DNA of 64,000 nt, from contig MU006104.1 of the NCBI GenBank assembly GCA_010093705.1, forward strand, positions 481,313-545,312. The letters are read 5' to 3'. The DNA is from Patellaria atrata CBS 101060 (Eukaryota; Ascomycota; Dothideomycetes; Patellariales; Patellariaceae). Shown in pieces: positions 13,195-23,954 of this stretch. The position numbers and the translations under genes were made by a program. Under the pieces are notes generated by a model. It was not told the origin of the DNA, did no database searches, and saw only the letters and a list, made by a program, of their open reading frames with translations. Numbering within the stretch: the first letter of the stretch is position 1; each line of letters opens with the position of its first letter.

Positions 13195-14667
13195 GGCGGA
13201 TGTTTGGTTCTGGAATTTTAGTTTATACAAATGAGGTAATACTTGTTTCCATTCGTGGAAGTTTGTCTTTTTTTCGCAATTGAGGGTTTAGATTCAAGTA
13301 GAAATCTAGCAAAAAGAAAGTTTGTGGTGATTGTCTTTTCAAACTCGAAAGGTAAATAAGAAGAGATTGATAGATGAATAGTGATAGAGAAAAAAAAAAG
13401 CCCACTTAAAAAGTAAACAACAAACAGCAGCAAAAGTGCTACAAGTATCCAATACTCTCGGACCAGATACGGGACAGGTTAACTCCCATTTAGATGAACA
13501 AAACAGACGCTGATAACTCAACCCAATCACGGGCTGCCAGGAATACACATCTTACCGCTTCGGTAGGCGAGCCCGTGCTGGAGGCCTGCACGTAGTGATG
13601 TGTCTCTTTAACCACCCTGTGGGATCCTAATGATAATGTCACGAGCAACGCGTCAACCTACTATAGAACTAACGTATGTCGAGTGTCTCCATCGTAACTT
13701 CTGACTCAATACTACCACCCCATCCTCCAGCCTCATCTTCAAGAGAACGTGAGGCGCGGATCCCATATTGAACGGGTCAATGTCAAGTGTCAGGATGAGA
13801 ACCCTCGAGTCGATTGTCATATTCCGAAACATCACTTAGCAAATGGGCAAACAAGCACATGCTGCCAGCACTTTGAGCCTATTTTTTTCTTCGCAATGGC
13901 TGGTAGTGGAGCCGTAACGGTTGTTGTACAGTTGTTGTTCGTTGATGAGGCTCGCTTGAAACGCAGAATGGAAGTAGATGTTCGAGCACGGGCCCCCTTT
14001 GACTGCGTGGTGCTTTCTGGTTGGCTTCATTGCGAATGGATGGATTGTGGTATATGCAACATCTGTCTCAAATGGGAAGTCTAAGCGCTGTTATAAATGG
14101 AGAATGCTGTCGTTGCACAACGAGATTCGCTGAAGTTCATCCCGGGGAAGTGTTCCCCGTGTTCCCTGGAATTATTAAAGAAGCAGATGGGATATTGTGC
14201 AGTATTGTTATTGGTTTAAATGCTATATTCCGTCAAAATGGGCGAATGTCAGGAATAGCTTGCGCTAGAGATAAGCTTAAATTCCTAGTTATAAAAATGA
14301 GAAGTCGATATGCTGTGCTTAGTACATTCTGCAGCCAGACAGAATGTGTGAGTGGAAGACGGCAACTTCACCTACAGTTGTGTATTTCTAGTCGTACAAC
14401 ATTGAGCCAACCATATATACAGCCCACAAGGCTCCGAAATATTCAAGGACGAAATTATATGACCGACAAGGTCGTCCTGTTAACTCTCCGACACAGTGGG
14501 TTTTGAGAAATGAGCTTTGGACATCTCACACCGCCAGACTTCAGAACTGCAGAATAGCTTCTAGAACGCTGAACGGAAGTTTGTAACGCAATTATTGTTT
14601 TGCATTTTTCTCATAAATGAAGTTTGCGGCTAGAGTTTATTAGCAAGCGGGATATTGAGTTTTTCTT
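13195..14667. other. Intergenic stretch, about 1.5 kb
   Basis: It begins with the promoter of the coiled-coil gene and ends at the 3' end of the PEBP gene. A plus-strand frame at 14021-14506 is the longest, and I cannot support it as a gene. I see no RNA gene or repeat here. Confidence 0.4.
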
Positions 14668-15430
14668 TCACGTTAGAGCAAACGAACCAACGGGTACTAA
14701 TCCATTCTCTGCTGCCCACTTCCTGACTCCTACTCGTCTGCCATCATACTCGTAACCCCAGTGTTGCCGGTCTTCTGGTTTACTTAGATGCAATTCATCG
14801 CTTGTTCCATTTGCAGGTGCAAATGCAATGAAGACGTATCGATGCTTTCCCGTCTTAGGCGGAGGCCCCGGAGGCTTATACTCCATTATCTCGTCGACCG
14901 ATAATGCTGAAGATGACACCTTCACGTTCGTTGCGATCCAATGGCACATTTCCGACCATTCTGGGTCATCACGTGATGGAGCATCAGGATCCGTCAATGT
15001 GACAGTATACGTTATTGAGCTCGATGATGCCAGATCAGACGGGTCGTAGAGAGTGATATTTGGTTTATCTTGGGTATCATCTGGAGAAATAGTGTTCCCC
15101 AAGTGGGCAGTCTCATTGGAAGGCCAGCTTATGTTAAGGGTTAATCTTGGTATGAAGGTGTCAATCACTGTGATAACAGACAAACATCAGAATCGCGTAA
15201 CGACTAGTCCGTGTTGATAGTCAAACCTGTTGGTATGATCTCAGCTTTTTCGAGTCTATACGTACGATTAGTAGTTTCAATGTGAAGATCTTAGCTAGGA
15301 CTTACTCCGAAATAACATCAAGATGATGGGTACTGGTATGTAGAACTTGTTGCTCGGTAGGCAAAGCATTGATTGCTGTGAGTAAGTTAAAAGCAAAGAG
15401 CAATCCACGGAAAGCTGCTTTGAAAGCCAT
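14668..15430 (-). CDS. Secreted phosphatidylethanolamine-binding protein (PEBP) family
   Basis: PEBP proteins bind anionic or phospholipid ligands; yeast TFS1 of this family inhibits carboxypeptidase Y. Exons 15430-15306, 15255-15227 and 15167-14668 give 217 residues. Residues 1-22 are a clear signal peptide (MAFKAAFRGLLFAFNLLTAI, then NA-LP), so this copy is probably secreted or vacuolar. The tiny second exon restores the canonical SELEKAEIIPTVIDTFIP. Family motifs follow: LTDPDAPSRDDPEWSEMCHW and PGPPPKTGKHRYVFIAF. The C-terminus VRKWAAENGLVPVGSFAL is typical. The gene looks intact. The ligand cannot be told from the sequence. Confidence 0.92.
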
Positions 15431-15868
15431 AATGACTAGTATGATGCGGTTATTAGCTCCAATGGGTACACTGAGAGCCAGTCACTAGAGTTTCAATGTC
15501 AATTGAAATGATAGAAACAAAATCAATTTGTCTAAGAGAATCAATTTGACAAAGATGAAGATGCGGACCAGAAGAGCTATTCGCAAGAATGACATCAATA
15601 CCGCGTTGACCATGCCAAGCACACGCGATACCGATTTCCGTACATTTCCATCCAAAGCCCTCAGGTACTGCACAACAGTACAAATTAACTTTGAACAGCT
15701 GTATTCCGTATCTAGCATTCATAATAGAGGGTTATACATTATACTTAAATTAACAATTGAAATGTGAAGGTGTATTCCAATCTCCCAATGACAAATTATG
15801 TGGTCCTTTTAGCTCTTTGACCTCCGTCTTCTCCACCTTCTCTCCCCCAACATACGCACAACCTCATC
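15431..15868. promoter_or_regulatory. Divergent promoter region between PEBP and ANCHR-like genes
   Basis: A 438-bp gap between two start codons that point away from each other, so it must hold both promoters. I see no other gene in it. Confidence 0.4.
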
Positions 15869-16972
15869 ATGGGCAAAGCTAATACCAATGACAACGATCT
15901 CCTTGCCCGTCTTAACGCTCTCAAGCCATCTTCAGTATCTCTAACATCCAACATCGCTAGCAGCATACCTCTCACTCTCCAGCGTCCCGAGTCGGAGGCC
16001 CAAGTTAGAGACCTGGATCTTACAGCTCGGTTTCGGCGGCTCGGCACTCCAAGTTCATCCGCAGGAACACCCAAGGAGCTTGATCCTAAGGATGTACTTA
16101 AAGAGAAACCAGGGAATCGACACGAAACTGGGGGCGCAGATGATACTACTGAGGATGACAAGACTTTAGAGCAGTTGCTTGAAGAGCTAGGTCTGGAAAA
16201 GAAGGAGTGGAACGTTGGCGAAAAGGAGCAAGATGATGTTGAGAAATTGATGATGGAGGCTAAGGAGGTGGTGAAGAAGTCAGAGGATATGCGGGGTCTA
16301 GAAGGGAGAGGGGAGGACACCCAGGACGGGGACAAGGCGAAACAAGAAGCGGGAAAGGAGAATGGTGGAGGGCTGAAATCTCGTTCACAGGAGGATCATG
16401 ACATTGATGCAAAAGACGAAGAAGATGCGGATGAGTACATCGCACAAGTCCTTGCAGGGCTGAAATACGAAAAGAAATACAAAGAGCACAATTTAGGCTC
16501 AGAATCTGAAGGTGATACCACAAAGGGGAGTAAAAAGGCTACAAAGGATGCACATGAAGACCCTTATACACCTACAGACAACGACTCTGAAGCCCCGTTT
16601 TCCCTACCCTCAGCGCCTACATCTCTCCCCACCCCCTCAACCACCGATTCTACAGACGAAACAGACATCCTCTCTGCCCGTATCTCCGCCCTAACTCTTC
16701 CCAGCGCCCCGACCTCTGCACCAAGCCCCAAAATCCGCAATTCATCTTCTAAAACTATTCCCTTCACTGATGAGGAAATTGATTCCTGGTGTATCATCTG
16801 CACTGACGACGCTACTCTAAAATGTCTCGGCTGCGATGGTGATCTATATTGCCATCGGTGCTGGAATGAGGGTCATAGGGGCCAGGATGCGGGCTTTGAG
16901 GAGCGTAGGCACAGGGCGGTGAATTTCGCACAAAGTGGTGGTGCGGGGAGAAGGAAGGCTGCGGCTGTTTAG
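15869..16972 (+). CDS. ANCHR/ZFYVE19-like zinc-finger protein
   Basis: Single exon, 367 residues. The N-terminus LLARLNALKPSSVSL resembles the start of abscission/NoCut checkpoint regulator (ANCHR, ZFYVE19) relatives. The middle is acidic and coiled-coil prone (LEQLLEELGLEKKEW). The C-terminus holds a treble-clef or B-box-like zinc module: WCIICTDDATLKCLGCDGDL, then YCHRCWNEGH and the trailing HR, with paired Cys/His ligands in the order expected. In animals this family acts with ESCRT-III and VPS4 to delay abscission. A matching role in this fungus is inference from the zinc module and overall layout. Confidence 0.75.
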   Translation: MGKANTNDNDLLARLNALKPSSVSLTSNIASSIPLTLQRPESEAQVRDLDLTARFRRLGTPSSSAGTPKELDPKDVLKEKPGNRHETGGADDTTEDDKTLEQLLEELGLEKKEWNVGEKEQDDVEKLMMEAKEVVKKSEDMRGLEGRGEDTQDGDKAKQEAGKENGGGLKSRSQEDHDIDAKDEEDADEYIAQVLAGLKYEKKYKEHNLGSESEGDTTKGSKKATKDAHEDPYTPTDNDSEAPFSLPSAPTSLPTPSTTDSTDETDILSARISALTLPSAPTSAPSPKIRNSSSKTIPFTDEEIDSWCIICTDDATLKCLGCDGDLYCHRCWNEGHRGQDAGFEERRHRAVNFAQSGGAGRRKAAAV

Positions 16973-17230
16973 GGGAAGAAAGAAGAAAATAGCGTAGGCG
17001 AGAGGGGTGAGCTATCAATTCAGAGTTATGGTAAGAGAAGATTTCCCTTATACACAACACATAATGCCGAGAATAAAGCCATACCAGTACGTTGTACAAA
17101 CTGACGCAAGATCCAGAAGTCTTAAATTAGATCAGGATTTCATTCACTGACCCAGGCGGTAAGCAAATGTATTTCGCTGGTTTGATTAAGAGAATGGCCG
17201 AAACTTCAATACCTTGTAAATCTACACTCT

Positions 17231-20167
17231 CTATAACCCAGACCACCAACTTGTCTCTTGGACTGTAATCCTCTTCGTCAAAAAATTACCCATGCTACTA
17301 GTACCAATCAATATATCGTATTCCCCCTTCTCCGAAATCCATTTATCCCTGGATTCATCCCAATAGCTAAACGCATACTTAGCGTCAACACTCACTGTCG
17401 CCGTCGCCGCCTTCCCAGACACTACAAAAACCTTCTTGAATCCTTTTAGCTCCCTCACTGGCCGTTGTATCGATGGTTCAATCGGTTGAATATAAACCTG
17501 TACAACTTCCGCACCGTCTACAGAGCCAACATTGTTGACGTTCACCGTGACAATCACTCTCTGCGAATTCTGGACCCGTAAATCGTTGAGCTTGAATGTA
17601 GTATACGACAATCCATGTCCAAACGGAAATAACACCGGCCTGAGTACTTTCTGGTAGTATTTATATCCTACGTAAACATCCTCGCCGTACAGTACCCTTC
17701 CGGCCTCGGACCTGAAATTGAAGAAGGCGGGGTTATCCTGTACACGTTTAGGAAAGCTCAAGGGAAGTTTGCCGGATGGGTTTACATCGCCGAACAAGAT
17801 GTCTGCGATAGCATTTCCAGTTTCGTTACCCCCATACCATGCTTGTACGAGAGCATTTACCTCATCCACCCACGGCATAGTGACTGGCGTACCAGATTGG
17901 ATGACGACGGCTGTGTTGGGATTTGCAGCTGCAACGGCGGAGATCATCTCGTCCACATGCCCCGGGAGATCCATGTGCGGTCGGTCCGCTCCTTCGGTTT
18001 CGAATTCGGACTTTCATATTGTTAGTTCACAATCTCTGGGGACTACCATTGGGTTGAAACTCACGTTTAGACCTGCAAATATCACTACCTGGTCACACTC
18101 TTTGGCTAGTTGTACCGCTTTTTCGATCTCTTTTTCTGGGTCGGTCCTCTTGGTTCCCCCGACAATAAGTCCACCGCCTGTCAAATCAATATCTGAAATC
18201 GGCCTATAGTTCGCTACAGCAACTGATCCCCACTGTACGTAGAATCTGTACGATTCACCTGCTTTAAGCTCCATAGAACCTCTCTCCTCGATTGTTCCCG
18301 TGCAAAAGAAGGTTTCCGCAGGTGTTTGTTTGGTCCAGTTATCAACGACCAGCTCATCGTTTATCCAGAGTTTGGCCTTACCAGCCGCTGTGAGTCCGAA
18401 GTCGTACATACCGCTCTCTTCTGGTGCCAATATACCTTCAACGTCTGCGTAGTATCCATTGATCGGATCCAAGTTTTTGTGTCGAAAGTCCGCTAGAAAC
18501 ATGGATGAGTTCTTCAGGTCCAAGCTGTCTACTGGTTTCCTGTCTTTGATGTCTGGCGAATCCGAATAGAAAGTGATCGTGAAGCCAGGTTTTCCCTCCT
18601 TAGTCTTCAGCAGTGGTCCGACCTGAGGGAGATTCATATATGCTGTAGCACCTAGAGCGTAGCTATACTTATCTGTTTTGGCCTTGACCCCGTCGAAAGG
18701 CGTTACTGCGTAATAGGGGATTAGAGCAGCCGATCCACCGCCACAAAAGGTAGCAACCTTAGCATTTGGTCCGATGATCGCAATCTTCTTATCTTTTTTA
18801 AACGGTAATACCCGTTTCTCATTCTTGAGCAGAACGATGGACGCTGCCGCAACGTCCCTTAGTATTTTCGCAGTCTCTTGTGTATCGATCGCCTTCTCTT
18901 CTGCATTCTCTGTAATGCTCGTTGCGGAAACCCTCTTGACGAGCTCCAAGACCTTCCGCGCGCGGTCCTCTACATCATACTTTGAAACTTTCTTCCCGTT
19001 CACCGCGGACGTCAACAGATTCCCTCTCCACTTCGTCGGTCCCGGCATCTCGAGATCCATTCCCGCGAGCACGGCGCCGGAAGTCGAATACGTGCCAAAC
19101 CTTCCTCAAGTCAGCGATCCCTTCCTTCAATTCCAGCTCCAACCAAGCCCAGATCAAAGAAAGCCAGAATTCCTACCAATCACTCATCACGAGTCCCTCA
19201 AACCCCCACTCCCTCCTCAACACCCCATCCACCAATCTCTTTTCCTCACTAACATGCCGACCATTAACCTTATTATACGCCGTCATGACAGCCCCCATCC
19301 CAACCTCCCTCTGACAAATCATAAAAGGCAACAAATAACACTCCCTCAACGCCCTCTCGGACACCACACTCGACACACTCATCCTCTCATGCTCCTGATC
19401 ATTACAAACAAAATGCTTCACGCACGCCACCACGCCCTCCCCCTCGACCCCCTTAACCACACTCGCCGCGCACAGTCCCGAGAGAACTGGGTCCTCCGAG
19501 AACGACTCGAACCCCCGCCCTCCAAGCGGCGAGCGCTGGATGTTTATCGTCGGCCCGAGAAGCACGTGTGCGCCTTTCGCCCGCGTCTCGCGGCCGAGCA
19601 GCGACCCCGCGGTTTCCAGGAGCGAAGTGTCCCATGTGGCTCCGAGCGCGGTGCCACAGGGAAGACAGGCGGCTGGGACGCCGTTGAAGAAGCGGGTGCC
19701 GCGGGCGCCATTGGGGCCGTCGGTCACGCGGATGCTGGGGACGTGGAGGCGAGGGATCGGAGTCGTGTGCCAGAAGTCGCGGCCTGTTGGGGGTCAGTGT
19801 TTATTCTCTGGCGGTGTTGTGGTATGAGCGGGAGATTTATGGATGGTGGTTCCGGGGGGGGGGGGGGTTGTATGTTGTACAGGCCGCTTTAAGGAGAGGT
19901 GTGATTCATTGTATGCGTATGATGAAATGTACGAGGAGCCTCCCATTGTTCGTAGGGATTTTGAATATGGGGAATACGAGTCTGTCGACACCGGGAATCG
20001 ATAGTCCCCCAAGGGCCGTGTGAAGAGCGTACTTCAGCTCCAGAACACCAACTACAAGAGGGCAAATAATAACAATTGAAGTAGAAAAACACCGTACCAG
20101 CGAGTAGACTGATCCTCTCCGAATCCGTCAATTTACCAAGAACATCTTCTACATCGAAGTCCTGCAT
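17231..20167 (-). CDS. Beta-glucosidase, glycoside hydrolase family 3 with PA14 domain (intracellular type)
   Basis: Hydrolyses beta-glucosides from the non-reducing end. Exons 20167-20098, 19783-19177, 19100-18065 and 18010-17231 give 830 residues, typical of the BglI-like group. Exon 1 starts [20 protein letters not shown] with no signal peptide, so the enzyme is probably cytosolic. The N-terminal barrel has [22 protein letters not shown] and [12 protein letters not shown]. The nucleophile Asp is residue 225 in GLVMSDW, at the exon 2/3 junction. The PA14 insert lies around residues 390-540 ([11 protein letters not shown]). The C-terminal part has [12 protein letters not shown], the segment [12 protein letters not shown] and a fibronectin III-like end. 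Intron 1 is long (314 nt) and holds a G13 run; the other introns are 76 and 54 nt. All junctions restore family motifs. Confidence 0.93.
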
Positions 20168-21514
20168 TGCTCTTGACTACCTGGATATACGAATTCGACT
20201 TCGGCCTAGGAGGACGGGAGAACGAGAAAAGAAAAGCACGGAGAAGCGGACATATCGACAAACAAAACGAAGGTGTCCATTTTATATATCTTTATACACG
20301 GCCCTAATAACCATCGCTGCAACCCCTTCGCTAAACAAGCTGTCGGTACCTACTATACCGTTCCCCAGATATTCAAAAGAGCATACCCTTACCTTATGGG
20401 TATTGCTTGTTGGCGAAACTCCGGTGTATATGCGGGAAGAGACGGTTCATCTTCGGGACGGCTGGTAGGATGCATGAAACGTATAGACATTGACATATCC
20501 GACAAATGGAAAGGCGGCTACTATAGACGATTGTAAATGTGCTGCCAGATTGAGTCGCGAACAAGACGCTAAAGGCTTAGAGACGAGAGTGAGGTGCTTG
20601 TACGGAACACATGAGATACTGAAATGCTCATGGTACGACCGTGGATTGGGGTAGGACTTGAGTTTGCTGTAGGAAACCCCGCAGTGGCGGCCCGGGTTGC
20701 CGAATATGAAGTAGATGTGGAAGTATGGCAGTGCCGAAATAAAAGAAAGTTGATGAAGGATTGGACTTTATACTCTACTGTTGCAGGTTGAAAAGCACTG
20801 ATTTGAACGTCAATTGAAATGGTACAGTTGATATTCTACATAATGATTTCTGTCAACTTATCCTGGTCCGTAGACTTTCCTCCAGGTTGCTGCCCGGATC
20901 CGTTTCCTATACTCGTTTTCGAGTATTTTGTTCGGAGCTACTTTGGGCTCCGGAATTTCTGGAAGGTGCTCTTCCCTTCCATATGCTGCCAATTGCAGCG
21001 TCAACACCTGTACCCGAAAGTCAAACTATCACCAGGAAGAAGTTAGTATTAAGTCAGTGCGAATGCTAAAGTCTGTTGCGAGCCAGGTAGTCATAGGGAT
21101 AGTGTATAGTGGCGTCTCACTGGGAATAATCAGATAGAATTGGTAGTATACTGTACAGCCATGCATTTTTCGGTACGGCAATGCACTTCGCGTAGCAAAG
21201 CGGTATCCAAGTATTGCAATTTCTCAAAATACCAAGTGGCACGGCGCATTGCATTCCGGTAGCAATAGCCGTGTCTAAGTATTCTACTTTTCCTCCCATA
21301 TTATCTACTAGTACAGCAGGATACATTTTGTGTAGCAAAAGCCGTAGCCAGCTATGATTTGTCTCCTACGGCAAGGTATACCCCGCAGGAAGCGCAAGAT
21401 GGAAGGGTCGGTTTCGAAGTATATGACTTTTGTTGGTCGAAAGATATCGTCGAACGGATGGCATGCATCGTTATGCAGGGACACTATCCAGAGAGTGAAA
21501 GTATGGTGCAATGC
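20168..21514. other. Intergenic stretch with a diverged 70-nt repeat cluster
   Basis: It contains the GH3 promoter (from 20168) and the 3' side of the SR-protein gene. I find no gene. A weak tandem repeat lies at about 21160-21360 and is listed separately. Confidence 0.4.
21160..21360. repeat. Three to four diverged repeats of about 70 nt
   Basis: The core CGTAGCAAAGCGGTATCCAA near 21190 recurs as CGGTAGCAATAGCCGTGTCT near 21260 and as GTGTAGCAAAAGCCGTAGCC near 21332. A weaker fourth copy lies near 21165. Each core is preceded by a TGCATT-like word and the first two are followed by AAGTATT. Spacing is about 70 nt. Identity is only moderate, so this is an old tandem duplication or chance-assisted similarity. 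Confidence 0.45.
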
Positions 21515-23078
21515 TCAGGATATGGAACCCACCTCCGATGAATTCGGATCAACACCTTTACCGGATGCAGACTTGCTGACATCCTTCATGAGGACATCCG
21601 TATCCTCTTTATCACCAGGCGAAGCATTTCTCCGTCTCTTTGCACTCGCATCGTATCGTTCAACCGAGCGGCGTCGTTTACGTTCATTCGGTGAACTTTT
21701 GCCCGAGGGGCTGGACTCGCGACGTCCTGTTCGTGATTCAGGTACAGATTCCTTTCGATCGTCAGTATAAGCCTTTTTGTCATCACTAGTAGCCGAGAGC
21801 GATCTTGTGCTTTGACGTCTTCTCCGCCTATGTTGTGGGCTTAGTGATCGAAGGGACGACCTCGAGAGTGAACGCGAGATAGACCTGTTTCGGTAGGTAT
21901 CGGCGCGACGGTTCCTTGGGTGGGGACTTCTTGACACACGTCGTGAAAGGGGACGGTCTTCCCTACTTCGCCGACTTCTAGGAGAAGGTGAGCGTAATGA
22001 CGCGCGTGGGGTTGTGGATCGATAGCGTTCACTACGAGTTCCTGCCCTCTGTCTGCTTCCAATGGACCTTGATCTAGTCCTTGACCTTGACATATCTCGA
22101 CTTGAATATGGGCCACGTCTACGGCGGGGAGGAGTACGTGACCTAGTTGGTGATCTTCGACGACGACGAGGTGGACTTGGGGACCGGCTGTGTGATGTGC
22201 TGCGAGATCGAGCATACCTGCGCGGTGGAGGTGATCCCGTTCTTGACCTTGAACGACGTGGTGAACGGCTCCTCGATGGGGAGCGAGCGCGACGTCTATC
22301 GTCGCGTCTTCTGAAACCTGACGGTACATAAGTATCATGTTCGCGCCTGGGTGGTGGTCGTTCTCGATATCGTGGAGGTGATCTAGAAGCTCTACGCGAT
22401 CTTCGATCAGAGTCGCGACTCACGCGTCCACCACGTCCTCTACCTTGAATGCTACGATCACCATGTTCGCGTTGTCTGATATTTTCTACATCCGCATCTC
22501 TGATTCGTTCAGTCTCTCGCTGTTTGCGTGCTGCTTCTGCAGCTTTTTCTGCCTCAATCTAATAATATTGTTAGACTTTTCGTTGTTACGACACGACAAA
22601 TGTCTTACTTTTTCTTGAATTAATTCTAGCTTCTTTGCTTCAAGTAGCTCCTTGGGAACTCCCAAATTATTTTCTTGTGCACTGAGACAAAGACCCCACA
22701 GTTCTTTGCAGAAAGTTGCTGCATCTTTGTCGAGAAAACCAGTGAGCTGTATCTGTAGGTTCTTAATGTTGGGCTACACGACAATCATTAGACTGGGCTG
22801 GCAAATTTGCGAGATGCGACTTACGAAGCGTTCACCCTCCAAGAGATTGAAGCATAGCTCAATCACAATGTCATCTTCATTGCCGAGGATCTCCGATATC
22901 TTGCCAGCAATCCACCTATGTCAATGGTTAGCGAAACGTTCAGCAGACGCGAAATTGTCCAAACATAAACATACTTCTTCATGACCTCAATCTTTACCTT
23001 GCGCATGTCGACTTTCTGGTTGAATTCGGGCGGAAACTTCGTCGACTTGAGCAACTTCTGATCCACGGTGGTAGCCAT
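21515..23078 (-). CDS. PWI-domain SR-rich splicing coactivator (SRRM1/SRm160-like)
   Basis: Nuclear splicing cofactor. Exons 23078-22975, 22915-22825, 22773-22609 and 22558-21515 give 467 residues. The N-terminal PWI domain spans about residues 1-130: KLLKSTKFPPEFNQKVDM, then KVKIEVMKKWIAGKISEILG, EDDIVIELCFNLLEG, NIKNLQIQLTGFLDK and FCKELWGLCLSAQ. PWI domains bind nucleic acid and couple splicing to 3' end formation. A helical segment with EAEKAAEAARKQRE follows. The rest is a long RS domain of dense Arg-Ser, Arg-Arg-Ser-Pro and SRSR motifs. Splicing across three short introns rebuilds the PWI fold exactly. The ATG at 23078 sits in a good context (CC before it, GCT after). Confidence 0.93.
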
Positions 23079-23954
23079 GGTGAATTGAGAGATGTTGTTC
23101 ACCAAGTCAAAGCTGACAAGTTTTTCGACACGGTGAGTTGTGGATGAGAAGTTGAGAAGGTAAAGCTCTGACGATCAAATGTGGCTTGTTGGCCCGTGCG
23201 CTCAATTGCGCTAGGCAGCAGCCGCGGGCTTGGCGTCAACTCCACTACTATGATGCGCTAAGCCAGAGTAGGTGCTCCCGAAAGGGAAAATTCCATATTT
23301 GTCTCTTCTAGCTGTTGAATTCATACTGACGGGAGCGTGAATTATGACTTTAGAACATGCAGATAACAAGGAATAAAAGAAAGACCCATCTGGGAGATTT
23401 AGTGGGATGGTAAGGCACGGCCACAGCAGAGAGAAGGGGAAACTACAGTAGGAGAGGGGGGCAAGAACAGAGCAGTATTGCGGTAAGGATCTTCTTATGT
23501 TTACTGTGGTCATGTAAATCTGGAAGTAGATAGAGACGGGACTAAGTGCAGATGGAACTACCTTAAGGTATCTGTGTTAGTTGAGTTGGTATCACTAGCT
23601 AGGAAGGAAATGCCAAATAATTGAACAACCAAGGAGTTAAATGGTCCTTCACATTGGATCGACTTAAACAGTATGTATCTATGTACGAGAAAGAACATTC
23701 ATCAAAAGGGAAGTCACTAAGAAGACAGAACCGCCTACTTCAGAATTGTAACTCGCCATGCTCTTTTCTACACTACCATTCTCCCTCTCCTATAAACCCG
23801 CTGCCCAAAAACCCTTCAATATCACTAAAGAAAGAGATTCTATCCTGAGCAGAGTTTATACTGTCGTTTCTAGAGAGCAGTACGGTATATCTATCTCGAT
23901 TTCGACACCTCATACTGTCAGTTTATCGTCAATTGAACTTTCGAAAAGCTTGAA
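23079..23954. other. Divergent intergenic region, about 0.9 kb
   Basis: Promoters of the SR-protein gene and of the R-K-x-S repeat gene must both lie here. I see no supported gene. Confidence 0.4.

Noticed and set aside
13195-13230. Upstream start for the large coiled-coil protein
   Set aside because: The frame is open to 13230, but the first codon there is TTG. The ATG at 13194 has a strong context.
14021-14506. 161-codon plus-strand frame as a gene
   Set aside because: No known motif and no clear start context; treated as chance.
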